This document shows, piece after piece, positions 12,697 through 23,790 of a stretch of DNA of 64,000 nucleotides (position 1 is its first letter; the number at the start of each line of letters is the position of its first letter). The notes beneath the pieces were generated by a model. That model saw only the letters and a program-made list of their open reading frames with translations. It was not told the DNA's origin and did not search any database. The stretch covers positions 181,993,452-182,057,451 of the forward strand of contig OY755038.1 in the NCBI GenBank assembly GCA_963576565.1. The letters are read 5' to 3'. The stretch is from Aspidapion aeneum (lineage: Eukaryota > Arthropoda > Insecta > Coleoptera > Brentidae). The position numbers and the translations under genes were made by a program.

Positions 12697-13136
12697 TGTT
12701 AACTCCCGCTGAATTTCGCGGTTGTTTTTAATTTTAAAACCACACAATTGGATGACGGACAGAGTACATTTTCGCGCATTTTGACATGCGCACCAACAAT
12801 CAGGGAGATCCTTTTCGACCGCCTCGAGAAAATGGCGTGTTAATTTCTTTCTCCAACATTTACAAATTTCTACACTTGAAAGTGCTCGATTTTGGTGTAC
12901 TGAAGCATAGAACTGGAAACTTCAGCTCTTCAGCTACGTGGTGCCATCATTAGATCCAGAAAGGGGCCCCTGGAACGTGGAGAAATTGGCTGCAAACTGG
13001 TGAGTGCTTTGTTTCTGATTTCCGTTGCATGGTACCAGCAATTAACTATGGACCTTTTGATTATTTCGTGATTTCGTATCAATATATTTATGTTTGTTCG
13101 CGCTTTCATTTAATAAAATATATACAGTCCACTGCA
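12697..13136 (+). repeat. 3' LTR of BEL/Pao element 1
   Basis: 440 bp starting TGTTAACTC and ending CCACTGCA, matching the 5' LTR throughout. Similarity stops within two bases of the CA, which supports the end point. The next 29 bp are unmatched, then a hAT-like repeat begins. Confidence 0.88.
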
Positions 13137-13165
13137 GTTATCGTTTTTCTATCTGCGGGCAAACA

Positions 13166-13346
13166 CCATGGGCGCACCCGGGGGGGGGGGGGGGGTGCGT
13201 GTCCCCCCAAGCTTAAGTTTTTTAGATATTTTCCACATATTTTATGAATGAAAATATAAAATTGCATAAAATAAGCCATCATGAAGCCTTGGGCCACCCC
13301 CAAAGGCCTCGGGCCCCCCCAAGACATATTCCTGGGTGCGCCACTG
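13166..13346. mobile_element. hAT-like miniature element, copy 1
   Basis: Ends resemble inverted repeats: CATGGGCGCACCC at the left and, read from the right, CAGTGGCGCACCC. The inside has a 15-G run (13181-13195), GATATTTTCCACATATTT and a C/G-rich right part. A related copy is at 47685-47843. The CAGTGGCG-type ends are typical of non-autonomous hAT elements. I see no clean 8-bp target duplication here. Confidence 0.6.
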
Positions 13347-13349
13347 GAA

Positions 13350-13640
13350 GTGCTAAAGGTCACTTTTTTTATTTAATTTAATTATCAAATTTAGAAGCCT
13401 TAGTCACGCCAAAGTGCTAAATTTAATACATATTGAATCATAAATGGAAAAACCAACCAGTTTAAACTCTCCATTTTAATTATTTTCAAGCTTAATTCAA
13501 GAACCAAAATTAGCGACCTTTAACACCCGAAACTTTTAAATTTGATACATTTACATCCATTAATAAATAAGACAGTTCGCCATTTTGGATCCGTTATTTT
13601 GCATTTTTTAGCGACAAAAAAAATATTAAATTGCTTAGTT
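13350..13640 (-). repeat. Inverted copy of the ATGGCGGATCC satellite
   Basis: GCCATTTTGGATCCGTTATT (13570) and GGTTTTTCCATTTATGATTC on the reverse strand match units at 5640-6060, in opposite orientation. BEL element 1 therefore lies between oppositely oriented satellite blocks. Confidence 0.65.
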
Positions 13641-14108
13641 TACTGAAACTCTTAGCTCCTGTCAAAATTGCAAACTAAAACTACGGCGGCCGGCGGTAAA
13701 TCGGGTTGACAGTATGTGGGAAACTTAGCCGCGGTGACTTGTCCTCTTTCTTCTGGTCACTATAAAAAACGTGAAATATCTCCGTCCCTAAATGATATTC
13801 CTAGATCCGCCCCTGCAAATTGGCAAATTCATAGACCTGCAATGAAAAATGCAAACACATTCATCTTATGGCAAGGTTAAGGTTAATGTCACTGGAATAG
13901 GTGCCAATTTCTGTGCATATACACTTGGCTTTAGAAAAATATTTACCTTGAACCGAAAAAAAATTATGATAAAAATAGATTATTGGCAAACAGTTTAATC
14001 TCAATTTTTCTTCATAAAATATTTCGTTATAAAAACTATAGAGGTTACAAAGCATATTATTAAAGTTCAATGGTTTTTAGCTAGGTACCTAATTTTGAAA
14101 ATAATTTA
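13641..14108. other. No recognisable feature
   Basis: AT-rich, stops in all frames. CTTAGCCGCGGTGACTTG and nearby G+C-richer sequence at 13680-13750 may be old element debris. Confidence 0.4.
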
Positions 14109-14585
14109 AGTATGTTATGTTATAGAAGGTTTTATAGGAAAATATACTGGAGATTTAAATGATCAAAATTCAGAAAACGTACGCTTTGGTATAGGTCTGT
14201 TTGGTAAACCAAAACACACGTCCAAAAATAGGTTACTATATCCAAATGAATTCGCAAAAGCTGACTATGATGCCGCATTAGCAGTTCAATAAATAATAAA
14301 TATACGTGGGGTTATCAATAGCACCACAACCTAATTTCAAAGGCAGCATCGGTATAGGTACAGGGTCGCCTATAACTTATTATGGAATCGGTCCACTATT
14401 CGCTAAAATTAACAAGATATCAAAATAAATTTAGTAGTAAATTATATTCCGATGCGATTAGTTCTTATAATCACTCGCTACGCTTTTGCTACAATGCATC
14501 GAAGGATAATTTCATCACAAGGTTTATTTATGTTATTTTAAGCAATTTTTGGACTTTTAATCGGAGATTTTTTTGGTGGTTTTAG
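14109..14585 (+). pseudogene. Unidentified coding-like remnant
   Basis: A 60-codon stretch to the stop at 14291 has balanced, protein-like composition (segment ENVRFGIGLFGKPKHTSKN, then YPNEFAKADYDAALAVQ). After the stop, two other frames carry SIGIGTGSPITYYGIGPL (about 14345) and KLYSDAISSYNHSLRFCYN (about 14428). The shift in frames with continuing non-random composition suggests a decayed gene or element. I do not recognise the family and found no catalytic motif. Confidence 0.3.
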
Positions 14586-14599
14586 GTTTTTTAAGATGT

Positions 14600-15905
14600 T
14601 TTACTTTTTCACCCTGACCTGTCACATTTGAGGCCTAATTTTGTTTTTTGTTTGTGATCAGTGTTTCATCACTTAAGGGATAAATTGCACGTTTTATCCC
14701 TAAAGTGCGTAAATTATGGAGGATTAATAATAGCATTGTGTGACAAAATTTATTGGCGTTGGTTTGTTTCTCTCTTTTCTCTTTTTTTATCGCAGGAACC
14801 ACCATTGTTGCAACAAAACGACGTGTTTGGAAGAGAATGATAATATCTTTCAAATAACGTGTCAACCTTGCAATTCGCTTAAGGAATAAAGATGCGTTTT
14901 TTGTACACTTCAAGGAATATTATTTCTACGGAAGTGGATTTGGAGATATACGCATATTTATCATTCCACATATATTTTGTTTCTTGATCAAATATATCGC
15001 GCAACATGTTGTTTGTACAATTTTATTGACTTCAAAAAGCTCTTTACACATTTTTTCGAAAAAAGCTTGCTTTACTAAGGATACGAGAAAAATGGTAAGT
15101 CGCTCTTCGGTCGTCAGGTCCGAAGATCTCAGGAAAAGGAGCTAACCTAGCTGAATCCTCTTGGTATTAAGTTTTCGGGGTCAAGTGAATTATATTGCCG
15201 GTGCCAGTTCCTCGGATATTTTTTTGTGTTGTATAGTGTAATAAGCTGATAATTTTACATTCTTGAAAATCTATAGTATATTCTTGTGTTTTTTCGTTGT
15301 TCTTGCATAGATAAAGAAGGAGTCGAAATCTTTATAGTTTTAATAGAGCAAATAAAAATAAAAATTTAAGGTTTTCATAACTAAAACAAACAAACAATCC
15401 CCAAACAGCTTTTATAGACACTCGTTAGTCTGAGGATAACATAATATTAGATTTTAACAGAAAGGTTTACTAAAAAGTTTTAACTATATTGTATTAGTAT
15501 CCACCCTGTGGCTTTGGCAAAACCGAAAAATGTCAGTTGCAAAATATGATTGAAAATACACAACTTCCCAGAGGTCAAAAATCGCGTTTTATAACCTGGC
15601 TCAGAAACATCGCAGCATAGTATAATGGTTCAATTTAGTTTAGTAAAGTTTTGTCTTTCTTTTTTAAAGACTATCATTTTTATGTCATCTTCTTCCTTTG
15701 TGATTATACATTAAGCTGAACGAAGCCTTCGATTCGAGCTTTAATTAATGAATTTCCTTTAAACTATAAAAACATATAAACAATTATCTTTATTTCTACA
15801 GCAGAGAGTATTATCGCCTTGGTAAACAGCACAACATGGAGTCAACTAAGTTTGAGTTACTGCTACCATTATCATGCTATGCCTGTGTTTGCAAACACGT
15901 TTATA
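14600..15905. other. No recognisable feature
   Basis: About 1.3 kb of AT-rich DNA with frequent stops on both strands. I see no repeats shared with the rest of the window and no gene. Confidence 0.4.
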
Positions 15906-16097
15906 CCTTTTTTTTTGTAAAACCAACAGAAACAACTACTGCGAGGGAAAATACCCCTACCGGCATTGAATTATACTGATGGCTTGATGCTTTCCTTGGG
16001 AATTTGTTAAAACTGTTTGGTTTTCACTATCTCCAACAAGGATACCAATGATCCCCGTCTGGAACACGTCCTGGCAATCAAGAACAAGTGATCCATG

Positions 16098-16150
16098 CCA
16101 ATCCACGACCGGCCCGGTTTCGACCTTTGGGGCCATCCTCAGGTGAATGT
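16098..16150 (-). ncRNA. Hammerhead-like ribozyme fold, copy 1
   Basis: On the minus strand: stem I 5' side CATTCAC, core CTGAGGA (fits CUGANGA), one extra U, stem II GGCC/GGTC with loop CCAAA, GAA, stem III ACCGG/CCGGT, cleavage-site C in GTC, then GTGGATT closing stem I (six pairs, one G-U). The short palindromic stem III resembles Penelope-associated hammerheads. The unpaired U before stem II is non-canonical and may weaken or abolish activity. Confidence 0.35.
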
Positions 16151-16401
16151 AGGCGATAGCTCCGTGTAGAGCATAAGTTTTGTGAAACCAACAGAAACAA
16201 CTACTCCGAGGGAAAATACCCCTACCGGCATTGAATTATACTGATAGCTTGATGCTTTCCTTGGGAACTTGTTAAAACTGTTTGGTTTTCACTATCTCCA
16301 GCGTCGATTACAAGGATACGAATGATCCCCGTCTGGAACACGTCCTGATAATCAGGAACAAGTGATCCATACCTATCCGCTCTGCACGGAGCTATCGCCT
16401 A

Positions 16402-16451
16402 CATTCACCTGAGGATGGCCCAAAAGGTCGAAACCGGGCCGGTCGTGGATT
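16402..16451 (+). ncRNA. Hammerhead-like ribozyme fold, copy 2
   Basis: Same fold as the inverted copy at 16098-16150, with core CTGAGGA at 16409-16415 and GAAAC at 16430-16434. Stem II loop is CAAAA instead of CCAAA, while all paired and core positions are unchanged. Same reservation about the extra U. Confidence 0.35.
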
Positions 16452-16560
16452 GGTAACTAGTCACTTGTTCCTGATTGTCAGGACGCGTTCCAGACGGGGA
16501 TCATTCGTATCCTTGTGATCGACGTTGGAGATAGTGAAAACCCAAAGAAATTCAAGGAAC

Positions 16561-17213
16561 CCTAGAAGACGCATCCCCATTATTTAATACGCAAATTCAT
16601 TCATCATGCATGAAATCTCAGAAAATTTCGCCGAATCCTCGCAGGCAACACTGTAAGAGGTATAAAAGAGAAATCGATGAAAAACCATGGGCGTGCAGAT
16701 TTTGTTGAAAATAAAATAAATATATTATAGACATTTTCCTATAAAATTTTTGCACCAAAAATTATAAAATTTAAATAAGTGTAAAATATTACCGGTACAG
16801 CTTTGACAGCCATTCTATTTTTACAGAATTAATTTTTTTATCGATTTATAATATTAGAAATCAATAACTTATTTACAGCTGGTAATATCCCTAGTTTTGA
16901 TTTTTATTATTTTTCCCTAAAGACAAGAAATCTACTTTATATTATTTTTTTCTGGATATAGAAAAGTGTTACTTTAATCCCTAAAATTTAAAACACAGGT
17001 AAAAGTGTTTCTTTTTATTTCAAATTGTCAAAGGTGTTTTTTTAGCTTTTTACTCTTTCACCTTGGTAATACATTGCTCTTAGTAAATTTTTTACAGTAA
17101 GTAGATTTGTTCTGTTAAAAAAAGTCAAAAACTCCGAATTATATACTCAGACCTTGAGATATTTATCAAAATTTTTGCATCAGGATTTAAAGAGTCTATT
17201 TGATCCCCTAGTG
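16561..17213. other. No recognisable feature
   Basis: AT-rich, with several T-rich runs. No gene or shared repeat seen. Confidence 0.4.
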
Positions 17214-17394
17214 TACAGGGTGCATTTTCGACACTTTTGGGTGTTTTCGGTTTCTATGTTTATAATATTGATATGCGATGTTTACCATCATTATTCTCTT
17301 CAAATTAAAGCACACTAAGGTGTAGTCGTTTTTTCTTCAATCTTCTCTAGAAGTTCCCGAAACCACCCAAATGATAAAAATGGGACAGCCTATA
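17214..17394. mobile_element. Small TIR element, TACAGGGTG-type ends
   Basis: Starts TACAGGGTGCATTTTCGAC and ends, read inverted, TATAGGCTGTCCCATTTTT. Inside the ends, GGGTGTTTTCGG matches GGGTGGTTTCGG inverted. About 180 bp, no coding capacity, TA at each end as in Tc1/mariner-type miniature elements. Confidence 0.55.
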
Positions 17395-17693
17395 TTTATA
17401 ATATAGATTTTTTGTTATATTTTATCAGCAAAACTTTTGCCTCGAAATAAAAAGCACTCATTGATTTATTTTACCAAAATCCATTCATTAGTTTATTAAA
17501 CTCTAGCAATTAGTTTTTTTAGAAAATATTTGGTATGAGTCTGTGTTTTTTTACATTTGCAAATGTTAAAAAATATGACTTATTCAGTTTTGTCAACAAA
17601 ATACTTTTGATTTCCATAAAAAAATCTATTTAATTTTTATTTACCAAATAAAATAAAAATGAAAAAATATTATTTATAATTAAGTGATTATTA

Positions 17694-18365
17694 TACAGGG
17701 TGTCCCATAACTTAGGCGCCGTAGTGCAGCAGGTGATAGAGGAGGTTATTTCCAAGAAAAAAGTTTATATAACATGGGGTCAACATTCATCTGTTTTTAA
17801 GATATAGGATTTTTAAAGAGGAGTGGGTGAAAACCGGTTATACCAAAAAAAATCTGTGACAGCCAGCTGAATACTCAGCTAATTGTGATTAAAAAATGTG
17901 GTACTCCTTTTTTGATAATATTACAAGTGGAGGAGGTACGGGCTGTCAAAATAACCTCGAAAATGTATAAAAAATAAAATTTTTTTTTAAATTAATTTTT
18001 GCTTTCTCTTTTAAAAAATATCAATAATATTTTATTATTATGTGTCGCTAGAGACTTGTTTTTATTAACAAAAAATATTTAAAAAACATTGCATTTAATA
18101 TGGCATTCATAAAAGTTCATACCAAAAAAATAGTATTTTCTAAAAAAATTGACTGACTAACTTTTTTCAAATTAATTTTTTAAAATTAATTTCAATTTAC
18201 TGCTTTTGTTCTAATACAAGACTACCCAATTTCATATTTTTACTGCGTTTTTTTAAAGTTATTATCATAAAAGTTAAAAAAATTGCCAACAACAAGTTTT
18301 TGATCAGACGTGACCTCCTCTATCACTTGTTGGCCTATGGCCCCTAAGTTATGGGACACCCTATA
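17694..18365. mobile_element. 670-bp TIR element, TACAGGGTGTCCC ends
   Basis: Left end TACAGGGTGTCCCATAACTT; the right end inverted reads TATAGGGTGTCCCATAACTT. The similarity continues with GTGATAGAGGAGGT on both sides, so inverted repeats span about 60 bp with an indel. TATA-rich flanks fit a TA target duplication. No open frame of note, so this is a non-autonomous copy. Confidence 0.8.
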
Positions 18366-19443
18366 TATACAAACATTATTAAATTTGGCAAATATAAGAA
18401 TTAAGAACAATATTTTAATCCATTTGACTCAAGGCTCTCTTTTAATTAATCACCAGGGACTATGCAGTAAGTAAGTGAAAAGGAAGTTAAAACTCTTTTT
18501 TTTCTGTGTAAAAGTAGGTACTACCTTTTTTCTTCTTATAGTTATATTTGTTAATTCTAACTACTTTTTTACATCATTATATAATGATCGAACATCAAAA
18601 ACAACCAGTGATAATATATTATGTATACTTTATAATAAAAAGAGATAGTTGAATATTTAACTACCAACCACTAGTAGTAAGTAGTTTTCTTAATTTGAAC
18701 TAGTCTTTAACACCTGACCTTGGGCAAGGCATTTCGTACAAGATAGTGCCTACTAGGTGCTAAACGAACATACTGAGGATCAACGTGGTCAGAACAAAGA
18801 ATGCCCATTTTGACAGAATTTTCTCCTTATTAAGGCCAATAATCTCCCTCCAAAGCTCTCTCTTGTTTGGATCAGTGGGGAATCTAGTAAACTCATAAAT
18901 TTGAATATTTTTAAAATGTTTAATAACTGTACAGTAGCATGACATAACATAACATTACAGAGTGAAAATGGTTGTTTACATAAGAAATATATTTTTTTAT
19001 ATATTATTGCCAGAATAAATTCAAAAACTTTTCCAAAAAAACCCAAACACTAGAGTTGGGAAAATAAGAGAATTTGCAACAATAAATAATGTTTCTTAAA
19101 ACTTCTTTGTAAAATAAATCACTAATATTTTGTAAAAAAAGTTATAAACCACACCACTGTCTTACCAAATCGTAAACAATATGACGGTTTCTGGAAGAGA
19201 TTCAAACTTACCGGTGAAATGATAAATCCAGCCACTTCTCTTCACTTTTGTCACACTTCTTAGGCATTTTTAAAGTTATTTAATAAAAAAAATCTTAATT
19301 TTGTGATCAATATTGCAAAAAAAACAACGAAAACGCACGTTTATTCGGATAACCTCTCAAAGGCAACAATAAATGATGCAAGGGTGACGTTTGGTCTACA
19401 TGGTTGCCGCTATTAATTTTTTTTCTGAAAAATAGCGAACAAA
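18366..19443. other. No recognisable feature
   Basis: About 1.1 kb AT-rich. Two short minus-strand open frames around 18760-19046 have no recognisable domain and overlap in different frames. Confidence 0.4.
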
Positions 19444-20178
19444 AATCAGTTTTTTGCATTTTACGCGTCGTAGGGCAAAATTTAATGTATGAGAAATATT
19501 ACCCATAGAATTTCCTACAATCGGTCTCCATAGTCTATAGGTCTACAACCACACGTTTAGAAGAAAATTTGAAAAAATTATGTTTTTTGCAATTTATGCA
19601 AAAACGGTAAGTCATAAAAAAAAACTTTATTGACATAAAATGATCAAGACACAATTCTCTACAATGCGACAATGACAATTTACAGCTCTACAACCATATG
19701 TGTTGAAGACAGAGGGTGCCGAAAATGCCCATTATATACTTTTTTTCGTTTTATGCAAAAACCATAAGTCATAGAGCTGTGACTCACATAGGTGAATTGT
19801 AGAGAATGGCGTCCTGGAGATTTCTTGTCTATAGTGTGTTTTTCTAGGACCTACCGTTTTTACATAAAATAAAATAATAATTTTTGCAAATTTGGCGCCC
19901 TATATGTTCTACACGTAGTTGTAAACCTGTGGCCCAAAAGGAAAGAATGTAGAAAATTGTGTCCTTTAACATTTTATGTTTATAAAGTTTCTTTCTACGA
20001 CTAAAAAAAACACAATTTTTGACAACTTAGCTGCCATCTACCTTCAAAACATGTTTTTGTAGATCTATAGACTATGGAGATTGATTGTAAAGACTCGTAT
20101 GGGTAATATTTCTCTAAAATAAAATTCTTCCCTACGACTTACCGTTTTTGCGTAAAATGCAAAAAACTGATTTTTGTC
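19444..20178. repeat. Large imperfect inverted repeat
   Basis: Arms 19444-19552 and 20057-20178 are inverse copies (GTAGGGCAAAATTTAATG, GAAATATTACCCAT and CTCCATAGTCTATAG each have a counterpart). The roughly 500 bp between holds further units around an ACGGTAAGTC / ATAAGTCATAGAGCTG theme in both orientations (about 19595, 19765, 19855). It looks like a foldback repeat built of about 110-bp modules. Confidence 0.75.
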
Positions 20179-20578
20179 AATTTTGGTGCCCTCTATCTTC
20201 TATACATGTAAGTCTAGAGCTATAACCTTTAAGAAAAATTGTAAAGGAATTTTTGAAGTGTAAACTTCTTTAGGCGCGTTTAGTAGTTTTTGTGGGTACT
20301 GAATTGAACTGAGCCGTCAGACTCGGCTATGTAACGTTCATTCGGGTGAAGTCGGCTCGAGTCGACTAACTGTGAGAGGAACATTCAGCGAGCAATATGA
20401 TGATGCAGATGAAGGCCAGTATTATTAATTTCGCCTTGTTAAAGTTTACACTTCTGCCATGTGGTCTTAAGCACACACAATTTTTTTTGTCAACAAAGGT
20501 TTTCTCTGCGACGTTCCATTTTCAAATCAAAACACTTTTTGAGTTTTCCAGAGTTGCCCAGGAGAGGGTTGTAGACTA

Positions 20579-20582
<4 letters not shown>

Positions 20583-20652
<70 letters not shown>
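20583..20652. repeat. (TA)n microsatellite
   Basis: About 70 bp of pure TA repeat. Confidence 0.97.
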
Positions 20653-20658
<6 letters not shown>

Positions 20659-20948
20659 AAGAAAAGGTTTTTTTAACTTTCGTGATCAAAACATTTAACT
20701 TAAATTTATTTGGACTAAAAGCAAGAGTTATTTTTATACCGAAAACATTTGTAGTGAGAACAATAATTAATAGTTAAAAGTGCAGTTTAGTCATCTGGTT
20801 TTAATAACTTTTTAAATACCACCTAGGAAGACAAAACTAATAAACTATTTATGAACTCTAACCTCACACCAAAGAAATTTAATTAAACTTACTTTCAGTT
20901 GAACGTTTTTCACACTTAAATGGAGTCCCGTTTTTTTCAGAAAACCGA

Positions 20949-21115
20949 AAACCAAATCAATATTTTAAACTGCGCATTCGCTACCGTACTTTTTCTTCTC
21001 ACATAAAATATCTCCCTCTCAGCTGTGGTCGAGCATGTGTGAAGTTAGTAAGAGGAAGATAATTTTATGTGATCAGAAAAAGAGAGGTGCGCATGTGCAG
21101 TTTAAAAAAATGGTT
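20949..21115. repeat. Imperfect palindrome, about 165 bp
   Basis: TTTAAACTGCGCATTCGC and TTCTCACATAAAATATCTCC on the left are matched inverted by GCGCATGTGCAGTTTAAA and AATTTTATGTGATCAGAA on the right. Probably a foldback miniature element. Confidence 0.7.
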
Positions 21116-21119
21116 TGCA

Positions 21120-22978
21120 TTACAGGATATCGCCGCTATTTATTTTGTGTTCCTGCAAAAAACAAGCTCAAGTTGGTTGACTGCACAAAAATTGCAATTT
21201 TGTGCTAATCGTTGTACGTTCTATAAAAATCGACAATCAACAATCTTCGAAAAAAACCAACTTTAGCTGATTATTTCTAATTTATACTTTCCTTTTAATT
21301 CAAAATAGATAAGGATTTAAACCGCCACATAGATCTATAACAACAGGGACTTAAAAGCAAATGTTTTATGATTTTTGTTAAGTTTAGGTACCTATGTAAA
21401 CAAAAATTTACCGATTGATTATTGGATAACATATTCTAACTTAAAAAGAAATTTTTTTTCAAACATTTGTATACATATGTGCATATAGGTACACAGACAG
21501 ACATGCATACATACATATCTAGAGGCTATACTTTCAACCTAGAATTAAATTGTATAGAAAAACGTTATTAATGATAAGATCTCAAAAAAAAATCAATGAA
21601 AACAATCCTTTTCTCACATAGGATGGTAAACATATTATATTACAGATACATGTATAGCAATCCAAAACGTAAGCCGAATTCAAAAACAAAATATTTTTTT
21701 GATTTTTATTAGTTACCATTTTACTTATGTACCTACATCAAAATTACAAGTTATAAAAGTACTGGCAACATTGTTGCGAATTTGAAAGAAATCCCCAGTA
21801 TAATACTTTTTGTGTCTGATGAAGTTTAGGATTTCTATACGGGGTCTACCTTTAGTTGAATGTTTTTGTGAAAACCAAACAGTTTTAACGTTTATACCTA
21901 TTTGGCTGTTTGACAAACTCGCTGTCTAATTTCATCAGTAACGTTTCCCATTCAGTAAAATATTAAGGAATGAACAAATGGTTTTGAGTGCAAATGCCGC
22001 TTGCCACTAAAGGTTGCTTGGACAAACTTGAGGTCCTTTGGTTTGCGTAAACATTCTGGGAAAGCACAAACTTAGCCAAAATTCAGGTTCCCACGATATG
22101 TTGTCTGGCAAGTTACAAACTAAGTTTACCAAATCGCATTCATTGGGATTGCGACTAAAAATTATAGTAAAAATCTACGGGATATTTATCTACTAAACGC
22201 TCAGCTAAAATTTATGTTGTATAACCCTAAATATTATTTTTTAATTTGTCCAAAAACCATCTAACATTTTCGAGAAATAATGTGCGCAATGATTATTCGT
22301 GGGTAAAGTTTAATTTTGCGAATTCAATAGAGTGCGCAAAATAAGTAGTTTGCTGGAAATACGTAAAAAGGGAAGTATTGTTAAGAAATAGAAACTAAAC
22401 AAGTATAATTCAAGATTAGTGAAGGCATGGATGTAACAAAGACTAAATAACAAAGGGCGTTCCAAACGGTGAGGCAACGAGGCAGCCGTCTCAGGCAACC
22501 ACCTTTAGAGGGCAAACAATCTATAACATTTTCAAAATTTTGCCGCTCTCTAAAAATTTAAAATTTCTGCGATTAAAAAGTTAAGGTAAATTATGTGGTG
22601 CAAAAGAAACTGAGGTATTAGAAACTGATTGAACTTTGCATGCTTAGGTATAATTGTTATTTAATTGCATTTTGATTTTTAAAAAAGCGAGTTGATTCTC
22701 TAGACATGTTCATGTGAGCAGATAGTTCCTATGTTATATAATATGCATAACTAGGTATATATTTAAACCGTAGTTGGTATATATACTTAATTATTAGAGT
22801 CAGATCACAGGTAATAAAGGGGCTAAGCCTCCTCGAGCTCAAAATTGGCCTTCCCAAATGGAATAAGCATAATTAATTACGTTCAAAATGACCATACATA
22901 TAAGTCAGTAAATATTTTCGGCTGGAATTTTGTGCAACTATACAAAATTTTTCATTTAATAGCAATTTCCCGAAAATA
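21120..22978. other. No recognisable gene
   Basis: About 1.85 kb AT-rich. Minor items are a short ACAGACAGACATGCATACATAC stretch cut at 20 bases here (about 21492) and a G+C-richer segment at 22454-22520 containing GTGAGGCAACGAGGCAG that reads like an old repeat. Short open frames show no domains. Confidence 0.4.
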
Positions 22979-23790
22979 AAATAATAATAATAATAATAAT
23001 AAAGGTCTTTATTTTCCAGCTAAAAATACAATTTTACATAAAAATTTAATTCTAAATTTACCTAAAAGGAAGAAAAAAAATATGCCGGAAAAAAGCCGGA
23101 GATCAGTAATCTATCTAGAGTAACAAGATAGGCTCTGAATTAAATCTAAAGCTAAAGAAAAAAAATAAACAAATAAAGAGTTTTCTTGTTACCACTATTT
23201 TTAAATTAATAATAATAATCTTAAATACTTAGCTAACCTACGTAAATAACTATGTACCTATAATATAAAATAATATAGAAATAAGAGCGATAAGTATTAC
23301 TATTAAAATTTTAAGCTAAATATTTGTTGTTTTATAAAATAAATTAATTGTTGAATAAAGGTTTTTTGAATTTTTTTTTAAAGCCTGGTAAATTTTTACT
23401 TTTGATAGAATCAGGGATTGAGTTGTATACTTCAGAAACTTGGTAACTAAAGCTATGTTTAAAAAATTCTAATCTATGTTTTGGTATAAGTATCTTATTG
23501 ATATTTCGCAAGTTACGATTATGTACATTTCTATTAAACAAGATTTTAGCGAATAAGTAGGAGGGTAACTTATTTTTAATTATTTTGTGAAAAAGACAAG
23601 CCGAAGATAAAATTCTACGCTTTGTCATATTTAGAAAATTTATTCGTGGGTCGAGCAATTTGTGAGATATTGACTGTCTACATCTCACACCACAAATCAA
23701 GCGCAAACAAGAATTTTGAACAATTTGGATTCTCCTTGCATCTCTACGATCAATACATGACCCATAAACTGGTTTGGCACGCGCGAAAAA
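22979..23790 (-). pseudogene. LINE 3' fragment: RT C-terminus plus (TTA)n tail
   Basis: On the minus strand, VYGSCIDRRDARRIQ (about 23780-23735) leads into a 120-codon frame (23706-23344) with NSCLRLICGVRCRQ before it and RRILSSACLFHKIIKNKLPSYL within. This is the thumb/C-terminal part typical of CR1/jockey-like LINE reverse transcriptase. It is followed by an untranslated region ending AATAAAGACC(TTTATTATT)n at 22979-23003, the usual short-repeat tail. The catalytic part of RT is missing, so this is a 5'-truncated insertion. Confidence 0.75.

Larger units (their letters stand above)
6094..13136 (+). mobile_element. BEL/Pao LTR retrotransposon, element 1 (degenerate)
   Basis: About 7.04 kb with two direct LTRs (6094-6533, 12697-13136), a degraded primer site matching tRNA-Tyr, gag with CCHC knuckles, then DUF1758-type protease, RT, RNase H and integrase with the C-terminal domain typical of Pao elements. 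The order and the YIDD RT box identify BEL/Pao. Several frameshifts make it non-autonomous. I find no matching 5-bp target duplication (CCATG before, GTTAT after), which suggests later rearrangement or recombination. LTRs differ by roughly a dozen substitutions by eye, so it is older than element 2. Confidence 0.92.
15913..16560. mobile_element. Composite direct/inverted repeat with hammerhead-like motifs
   Basis: Two direct copies about 265 bp apart (starting about 15913 and 16178) share AAACCAACAGAAACAACTAC, TACCCCTACCGGCATTGAAT and GTTTTCACTATCTCCA. The second copy then folds back: 16282-16362 is the inverse of about 16455-16545 (GATCCCCGTCTGGAACACGT versus its complement). The central part of each holds a CTGAGGA...GAAAC motif. 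Penelope-like elements carry terminal hammerhead motifs, so a non-autonomous Penelope relative is possible; the assignment is inference. Confidence 0.55.

Noticed and set aside
6089..13170. CCATG on both sides of BEL element 1 as a target duplication
   Set aside because: The right-hand CCATG lies 29 bp beyond where LTR similarity ends and coincides with the start of a hAT-like element. The primer-site position supports LTR ends at 6533 and 13136, where the flanks do not match.
13181..13195. 15-G run as a G-quadruplex regulatory site
   Set aside because: It is part of a hAT-like repeat that has C/G-rich ends in its other copy; length may also be unreliable in assembly.
18760..19046. Two minus-strand short frames as a small gene
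   Set aside because: Overlapping frames of 61 and 85 codons, low-complexity hydrophobic stretches and no recognisable motif.
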